Source: Desmodesmus armatus
Lineage: Eukaryota > Chlorophyta > Chlorophyceae > Sphaeropleales > Scenedesmaceae
DNA: 64,000 nucleotides
Assembly (NCBI GenBank): GCA_007449985.2
Contig: VIIQ02000581.1
Location: 186,001-250,000 of the forward strand
Direction of reading: 5' to 3'
This document shows, in pieces, positions 58,352-64,000 of this stretch. Positions within the stretch are counted from its first letter, which is position 1; the number at the start of each line of letters is the position of its first letter. The position numbers and the translations under genes were made by a program. The notes beneath the pieces are model-generated. The model worked only from the letters and a program-made list of their open reading frames with translations, was not told where the DNA came from and made no database searches.

Positions 58352-59737
58352 CTAGCCCCTCTGCCCACCTGCCGCTTCTGCCCCCTGCTGCTGGACATCC
58401 CCATACGGCAGGACAGGCACAGCACCCCCCGAGCTGCTGCCCTCGTCTCCAGATCCCACTGCTGTCAGCACCTTGCGCCAACGTCCCCCCCTGCCGTCGC
58501 CCCTGTCTTCAGCACAGGCGCCCTCCAGTCCGGACCTCGCCCGGCGGGTGCTCAGCCGCACCAATGCTCCTGACTTTCGATGAATGCGGCCAGCGTGGCT
58601 CAGCCCTTGGTTCAGCAGCTTCTGAGCAGCAACAGTCACTGCACTGCCTGCCTGCTGCACCCAGTTCTGAACAAACAGCTCTGCCGTGCTGAGGGGACCC
58701 TTGGCTGCTGCTGAGTGTGCCTCCTGCAGGAGCTGCTCTGGGAGTATGCTTGCATCGACTGCTGCCTGCAGGACAGCCTTGAAGGCGGGAACCCGTGCTG
58801 ACATGGTCAGCACGTGGTCCTCAGTGAGAGCCTGCTGCAGCTCCTCGGGGTGCAGCCAGGGGTGCTGTGCAGGCGTGGGTGTGATCTGAGGGGTCCAGTA
58901 GTCCTCTTCCCAGTGAGCCACATAATACGGGTTGCTGGTGATGAAGGTGTGGTACTGCTGGAGACCCATGGGCCTCTCATAAGGCAGCTGCTGTTTGACT
59001 GTTGGGAACCCCAGGCTGCTGACCCAGCCTTGCTGCTGAAAGAGGTCCAGCAGTTGCTGCCGCAGGACCACCGGGAAGCGCTCCCACTGAATGTCTGGGA
59101 GGCTGTTGGTGCCGTTGGCTGCTGCCAGGAGCACCTGAGCTGCTTGTGCTGTGGCCTTGCTGACAAAGCGGGCTGCTCGGGATGCGTTGGTAGTTGCCAT
59201 GCCTGGTGGATGGAGCGTGTCTTGTGCTGTGGCAGCTGCCTCTTTGCTCCAGCATCGCTGAATTACGATGCACAGGGCAGCTGCTACCAGACCCCCCTGT
59301 ACCTGGTCTTGCTTACTGCCTTTCAACAGGGTGTCCAGCTGCTGCTGCAGCGTGGCAAGGGCACTGCGCAGCTGGCTGTAGTGCTGGGGCACGTTGGGCA
59401 GGACTCCGGCTGAGCTGTAGCCGTCAGGCTGAGTCAGCAAGAACACAAAGCAGGAGGTCAAAGGCAGTGCAAGCAGACACATTGTCAGCAATGCTGATGT
59501 CATCGATGCTTTACTACTATGTCTCAAACTACTCCAAAGGGTTGCTGGGTACTGTAAGGTAATGTTTGTCTGTTTGCTTACCGCAATGTGATGCAGAGGC
59601 CTGCTGATTGTCTTGGCTGCTGCTGCTGCTCTTGCACTTGCTGCATTGGGCCTGTTGAGGGTAGGAAGTCTGACCCTGCTGCAGCAGCGCGCTGCATTCA
59701 AGGGAGTAGAAGCGATTTTGGGGCCTCCAAACAACAT
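58352..59737 (-). CDS. Unknown protein, possibly organelle-targeted
   Basis: Two-exon model on the minus strand: 59737-59582 and 59428-58352, phase 0 at the junction, about 410 residues. Exon 1 is rich in Ala, Arg and Ser with no acidic residues, which resembles a mitochondrial or plastid transit peptide. Exon 2 has a hydrophobic helix (GGLVAAALCIVIQRCW), then a helical middle (RAARFVSKATAQAAQVLLAA; FPVVLRQQLLDLFQQQGWVS; YHTFITSNPYYVAHWEEDYW) and a basic low-complexity end. I do not recognise the family. Alternatively, reading without the intron from an ATG at 59503 gives a signal-peptide-like start (ALLTMCLLALPLTSCFVFLL) that runs straight into the same frame. Exon 1 overlaps the opposite-strand candidate at 59491-59816; both are unlikely to be real. 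Confidence 0.55.
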   Translation of the reverse strand: MLFGGPKIASTPLNAARCCSRVRLPTLNRPNAASARAAAAAKTISRPLHHIAVSKQTNITLQYPATLWSSLRHSSKASMTSALLTMCLLALPLTSCFVFLLTQPDGYSSAGVLPNVPQHYSQLRSALATLQQQLDTLLKGSKQDQVQGGLVAAALCIVIQRCWSKEAAATAQDTLHPPGMATTNASRAARFVSKATAQAAQVLLAAANGTNSLPDIQWERFPVVLRQQLLDLFQQQGWVSSLGFPTVKQQLPYERPMGLQQYHTFITSNPYYVAHWEEDYWTPQITPTPAQHPWLHPEELQQALTEDHVLTMSARVPAFKAVLQAAVDASILPEQLLQEAHSAAAKGPLSTAELFVQNWVQQAGSAVTVAAQKLLNQGLSHAGRIHRKSGALVRLSTRRARSGLEGACAEDRGDGRGGRWRKVLTAVGSGDEGSSSGGAVPVLPYGDVQQQGAEAAGGQRG

Positions 59738-59816
59738 TGTGAGGCCACTGGAGCAGTCCTTCCGTGCAGATATGTTTGGGCGGGATTACCCGGCTGAAGA
59801 TTCAACGTTGCCTTAG
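59491..59816 (+). CDS. Alternative: small single-helix membrane protein on the plus strand
   Basis: Exons 59491-59558 and 59597-59816 join in phase to give 95 residues: a Tyr-rich start, one hydrophobic helix (GLLIVLAAAAALALAALGLL) and a polar C-terminus (GPPNNIVRPLEQSFRADMFG). Codon choice is good and TGTAA follows the stop by 38 nt. Against it, the required intron is only 38 nt, far shorter than others here, and it overlaps the first exon of the minus-strand gene. Confidence 0.25.
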
Positions 59817-60781
59817 GCACGGTGTGACAATTGAATCACTATTTGGGTATATCTGTAATGAAAAGTGATTATCAGCATAGCCCGCAAGCTTGGATTATCC
59901 AAAATAACTGCTTGCCGCCTTTGGCACACGTGTCATGTGACCACAGAGCGTCCAGAACACCCCGAAGTTGTTGCAGCACAAACAAAAAAAAGTCATTTTG
60001 CAGAATTAGTCTGGTTGAGCTAGAGGCATCGGGTATCACTGGCGTTGAATGCAATGATTGCCCTGTGCCACAGTGCTGTTGTACTCTCATAGCTGTGACA
60101 ACAACATGGGCCCATACTATTAGCTGCCCTCAATCAATGTGACATTCACCTGAAGCAGAGCTGTCTGTGTGGCCTGCCTGTGTCTGCATGTTGGCTGTCT
60201 GGCCAGATCTTGGCCATCGCCATGGCTGGGGGTGTCTTGCCCAGCAACACCGATAATGGTACACCATGGTGCGATGGCCAACAACATTCTTTCCACATCT
60301 GCCACTTGGTTACATGAACAATCCTATCACTGCCAAACGTGGAAGCACAGAGCCCAGTGATTTCACTGCAGGCAGGTCCTCCTGCACAGTGCCAGCCAGT
60401 GTCCCGCCCCATGTGTAGCTGGGATTGAGAAGGGTAACTCCGCGCTCCTTCAGCATTCACAGCCTTATGAAAGCGCGTGTTCACGCTTATCAGCGTACAC
60501 CAGTCCAACTGGATTGGATTCCAAGGTGCACACGACACTTGTGCCCTGCAACCAAAAACCACCCGACGCAAAACCAACCCGCTGGTTGATGACCAAAGCC
60601 AGACTAACGGTATTGAAACGTCACATCTATCAAAGAATTATGTGTGTATTGCAGCTTTGATTGCGCGGCAAACTTGCCCGGGCTGAGGCTCCCGCTCGCT
60701 TGGACCAGGCCACCGCTCACGAGGGCAATCGCTCAAGGGCGCCTAGACACTGTGATTCAATCGTACTTCGAGTCTTTTCCA
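59817..60781. other. Intergenic stretch, no gene seen
   Basis: No supported coding exon. TGTAA at 59854-59858 would serve the plus-strand candidate ending at 59816. The promoter of the Kazal-protease gene must lie toward 60781. Confidence 0.4.
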
Positions 60782-63381
60782 ATGCTCTTGGTCTGGTGCA
60801 GTTTGTTGCTGCAATTTCTGGCAGCAGGTTCAGCTTATGTGCTTCCTGAGTGCTCTGCTGAGGGCTGTGCAGCAGCAGTGAGGCCTGTCTGTGGTTCAGA
60901 TGGCCTCACCTATATGAATGGTTGCTTGGCAGCGTGCCAAGGCGTGGCTGTTGCAAGGCATGGCAGCTGTGTGCCTCAGGCGGGTGCCAGTGATGTTGCT
61001 GGCGCTTCAGCCATCCACATCCCTGCAGGTAAGCTGAATCACTGAGACCTCACCGGCAGCATCATACGTGGAATGCAAACGGCCATTTTGAAGCCTGTCG
61101 CGTTGCTGCTGCAGCAGCAGGAGCAGCTGCAGCACACCTTTGAGTAAACAGGGCAGGTGCTCCATCAGCAGCTTCCAGCCCGCACAGCTGTCGTCCTGCA
61201 CAGCATGTTAGTGAAATGTGAGTGACCGCATGCAGAAGCACATGGTTGGGTGCAACCTGCTTAAAGTTCCTTCCTTCTGCGTGCGGCATGTGTGTTGTTC
61301 ATGTGCAGCCTTGTTTGTGGCGGCGGTGGATGGTGACGTGGCCGCTACCTCTGCTGCAAGGATACTGCCAGCTGCAGCCATCAGCGCCTACCACGCGGAG
61401 GGCATGCGCATGGTGGGCATGTTGAAGCGCAGCAGCTTCCAGACAGGCATGCCCGTGCTCACCCAGGAAGCTCTGGCACTGATGCAAATGTGAGTAACGT
61501 ACACTCTTCAAGTCAAAGCTCACTTGCTGGGCTCTGGCAGAGCTGTCTTTGTACCACTCTGAAAGTAGCTGACATGCCTGATGCCCTGGGCTGCTGCCTT
61601 TCAGCGCATCAGTAATAACAGCCCACAGAGCCTTGCTGGGCTCTGTCTGCTGCAGTAGGTCATGATCATATCGCCTTCACCTCCACTGACAGTGAATTGC
61701 AATTGATGCCTGCTCTGCGTTCTGTTTCCATTTCACTGCTATGACTGCTTGTCAGGAACGCCTCCACACCTGCCAGTGTCACCACCATGATGGTCAACTC
61801 CAAGGGGCACCTGTACGCAGCACCCCCAGGCACACAGCTCTGGGGAGCAGCAGCAGCCCACCAGGAGCACCTGACAGATGGATCAGCTGCTGTCCTGAGT
61901 GCCCCCAGTGAAGCAACAGCACCATTGACAGCTGATACCTATGACAGTTGGGAAGATGGCGCTGTTGCAGGCGAAGCTGGCAGCGGATCCTCAACTGATG
62001 CATCCCTCAGTGGTAGCAGTAGCAGTAGCAGTGGCGGTGTGCAGCGCCTGGCAGCAACAGCAGCAGCAGGGGGCAGCAGGCGACTGCAGGGTATCATTGG
62101 ACAAGATACACGTAAGGAGCTGCGCACGACACCAAAGTACCCTCTGTCAGCTGCCGGGCACTTGATGTTCACCAACCCAGACGACTCCAAGCGCTACCAG
62201 TGCTCAGGCACCCTGGTGGGAACGTATGTGGTGCTGACAGCCGCGCACTGTGTTGTGGCACGCAGCGGGGAGGTGCAGCAGGACATCACATTCACTGCTG
62301 CAGAGACAAGCCGCAACCACAACGGCCTAGGGGCTGCAAATGGAGTGCGGGTGTACTTCAACAGTGGCTATTTGAGCCTGCAGGACTGGACAAACTGGGA
62401 TTTGGGCATGGTGGTGCTGGACCAGCCCCTGGGAGTGAACAGCCACCAGGCTTTCCAGCAGGAGTGGGAGCAGCTGCAGGCCTCAGTGTCTGCCAGGAGG
62501 GGATCCGGAGGGCCTGGGCCTCACAGGGGTGAAGATGGCAGGCAGGGAGACCGAGAGAGGGAGGCTGCGGCATCTGTTCCTGGTACAGTGGGCTATGCTG
62601 CGTCACCAAGGCTGGACGGAAGAGACCTGATCTCTGCAGGTAGGTGGCAGGGCTTGCCGACGTGTGCAGCGGGAAGGTTGATGTCATGGATATGCACCAC
62701 AGCGTGCCAGCCCATGAGTTTTCTCACCTGGACACTCAGCGCAGCAGTAACGCTCTCCCTCAGGGATGTCAGTTGAATTGAGGCTTTCATGCTGTTTGGC
62801 AGTGTGTCGGTGCAGAGGATTGGCATGCATTGACTGATTGCATTACTATTTCAGCTCAGATGTGCAGCAGGCCAAAACCCAGGCAAGTGCAACAAGTTGC
62901 AGCCACCCTGCAGCTGCGGGCCGGCGGCTGTAAATGACAGTATGCATGACATGTCAAGCGGTTGCAATCGCCCTGGTGTAGCCATGCATTCTGCTTGATT
63001 GATGGATTAAGCGAGCATGTGCCTTGCATTGCTGTTGCATCAGGTTATCCGGGAGACAAGCCCCTTGGCAGTGCTTGGATGATGAGCTGCAGCCTGACAG
63101 ACAAGGGTGACGCAAACAGCAATGTGCTCCCCAACAACTGCCCAATCGTCAACGGCCAGTCGGGTGCCTCACTGATTGAGGGAAGGCCCCAGGGAGCCGG
63201 CACACGTTACTACGCACGCGGCATTGTGTCGTTTGAGGTGTGCAAGTCGGTGTGCAATGCGGCGTGCTGTGGCGGCAAGGTGCAGTACAACGGTGTGTTG
63301 AAGATCACCCCATACTTCCAGGGTTTTATCGACACCCACAGAATCCTCAAACCCAGCAGTGAGGACAGCGAGTTTGAGTAA
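60782..63381 (+). CDS. Secreted Kazal-domain / V8-like serine protease fusion
   Basis: Four exons with agreeing phases (60782-61028, 61309-61489, 61756-62639, 63044-63381), about 549 residues. A signal peptide (LLVWCSLLLQFLAAGSA) is followed by a Kazal-type inhibitor domain with six cysteines, including VRPVCGSDGLTYMNGC. After an unassigned helical segment and a Ser-rich linker comes an S1-family protease of the V8/glutamyl-endopeptidase type: IIGQDTRKELRTTPKYP as the likely mature start, CSGTLVGTYVVLTAAHC (His), NWDLGMVVLDQ (Asp), GYPGDKPLG and NGQSGASLIEG (Ser). The triad is complete, so it should be active. The Kazal domain could restrain the zymogen until cleavage; that is inference. Residues coded at 62490-62639 are a low-complexity Arg/Gly insert just before GYPGDK, where the exon end is least certain. 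Confidence 0.85.
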
Positions 63382-64000
63382 AGGCTACCTTGAGGCAAGT
63401 ATCAATGTCTTAATGCTGTCCTATGTTACCAATGCGCAGCCTGCAACGAAGTTGCGGAGTAACAGTGCATCCTTGGGTCGGGGTGGTCCAGCCTGAGGTG
63501 ACTGTGGCTGGCCACTGCACTCCTATATAGCTGCCGGCATAGCTGCCAGAGAATCGTGCATGCTTGAGTGAGGAATGCATGCACTCGTGTGGGTGACACT
63601 GCACAGCATGCGGTGCATGGGCTGTGATGCGCCTGCAGTTTCAGCAAAAGTGGAGTCTCTTGATTCAAGAGCCAGTAATGGTTGTGGTGGCCTGATTGTG
63701 GACACCAATTGCCGTTTCATGCATGTTAGTGGGCTCGCGCACAAATGCGTATGGCAATGCTGTGCTGAGGGCAAGCCATGCAGGTCCCCTGTCTGGTTGA
63801 TGCAACAAAAACCCTTGAACCGTGATGTTGCAGCACATCTGTTGCTGAAGTCGTTGTCCCTACTGTCCCAGTTTGAGTGCATGTACGCCTACACATGGTG
63901 CTACCCTGTTTTGAGTGCTAGTTGGCTGCGATGCCGCAGGCAAATGACATTGGTTCACTGCGCTGGCTCTGGTTCCTTGAATGTCTGTCAGTGGCACTGT
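63382..64000. other. 3' flank of the protease gene, no gene seen
   Basis: No coding exon and no clear TGTAA close to the stop. The next gene, if any, lies outside the window. Confidence 0.4.

Noticed and set aside
1..64000. CRISPR array, tRNA or rRNA genes, bacterial operons
   Set aside because: No regularly spaced identical repeats with unique spacers, no cloverleaf or rRNA segments recognised, and pervasive spliceosomal introns exclude a prokaryote.

Overview
The window is nuclear DNA of a eukaryote, most likely a chlorophyte green alga of the Chlamydomonadales/Sphaeropleales type. Coding exons are split by many GT-AG introns with strong TGCAG acceptors. Coding sequence is loaded with CAG/GCA/CTG homopolymers (Gln, Ala, Ser, Leu runs). 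TGTAA, the usual chlorophycean poly(A) signal, lies behind several stop codons, and the gene set is plant/algal (SnRK1 beta subunit, SMCHD1/GMI1-type ATPase, NRDE2). I see no bacterial operons, CRISPR arrays, rRNA or tRNA genes. Exon models were built by eye from reading frame, splice consensus and intron-phase agreement; none is backed by transcripts.

Layout. 1-2.2 kb (minus): a partial coiled-coil exon and a small CCHC zinc-knuckle gene whose intron holds a 65-bp tandem repeat. 2.7-6.6 kb (plus): six exons encoding an SMC-hinge plus coiled-coil module with no ATPase. 7.4-28.2 kb (plus): a 40-exon gene for an SMCHD1-like protein of about 2,900 codons (ubiquitin-like N-terminus, GHKL ATPase with both motifs, long middle region, SMC hinge, C-terminal coiled coil). 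Its last six exons are the paralogue of the 2.7-6.6 kb module. 28.8-31.1 kb (plus): AMPK/SnRK1 beta subunit. 32.3-33.8 kb (plus): a single-pass, sequon-rich membrane protein. 35.4-37.9 kb (minus): staphylococcal-nuclease-like enzyme with a C-terminal sunset-type domain. 38.3-40.2 kb (plus): ICMT/phospholipid-methyltransferase-like membrane protein. 41.8-55.9 kb (minus): MYND zinc-finger protein, EF-hand protein and NRDE2, all in one orientation. 58.4-59.7 kb (minus): unknown protein with a competing plus-strand reading. 60.8-63.4 kb (plus): secreted Kazal/V8-like serine protease fusion.

The main discovery candidate is the duplicated hinge module. The upstream copy is a solo hinge, the architecture of plant DMS3. 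It keeps every hinge exon open but has a 1-nt shift near its first splice site. The copy at the end of the full gene has an in-frame TAG inside the hinge. Read literally, the locus encodes an ATPase with a truncated hinge next to an intact free hinge, which parallels the separate GHKL ATPase and hinge proteins of plant RNA-directed DNA methylation. Other unusual structure includes a triplicated exon end plus 5' splice site in the nuclease gene, several perfect short-loop inverted repeats, and three genes whose coding sequence appears to be interrupted within ten bases of the ATG.
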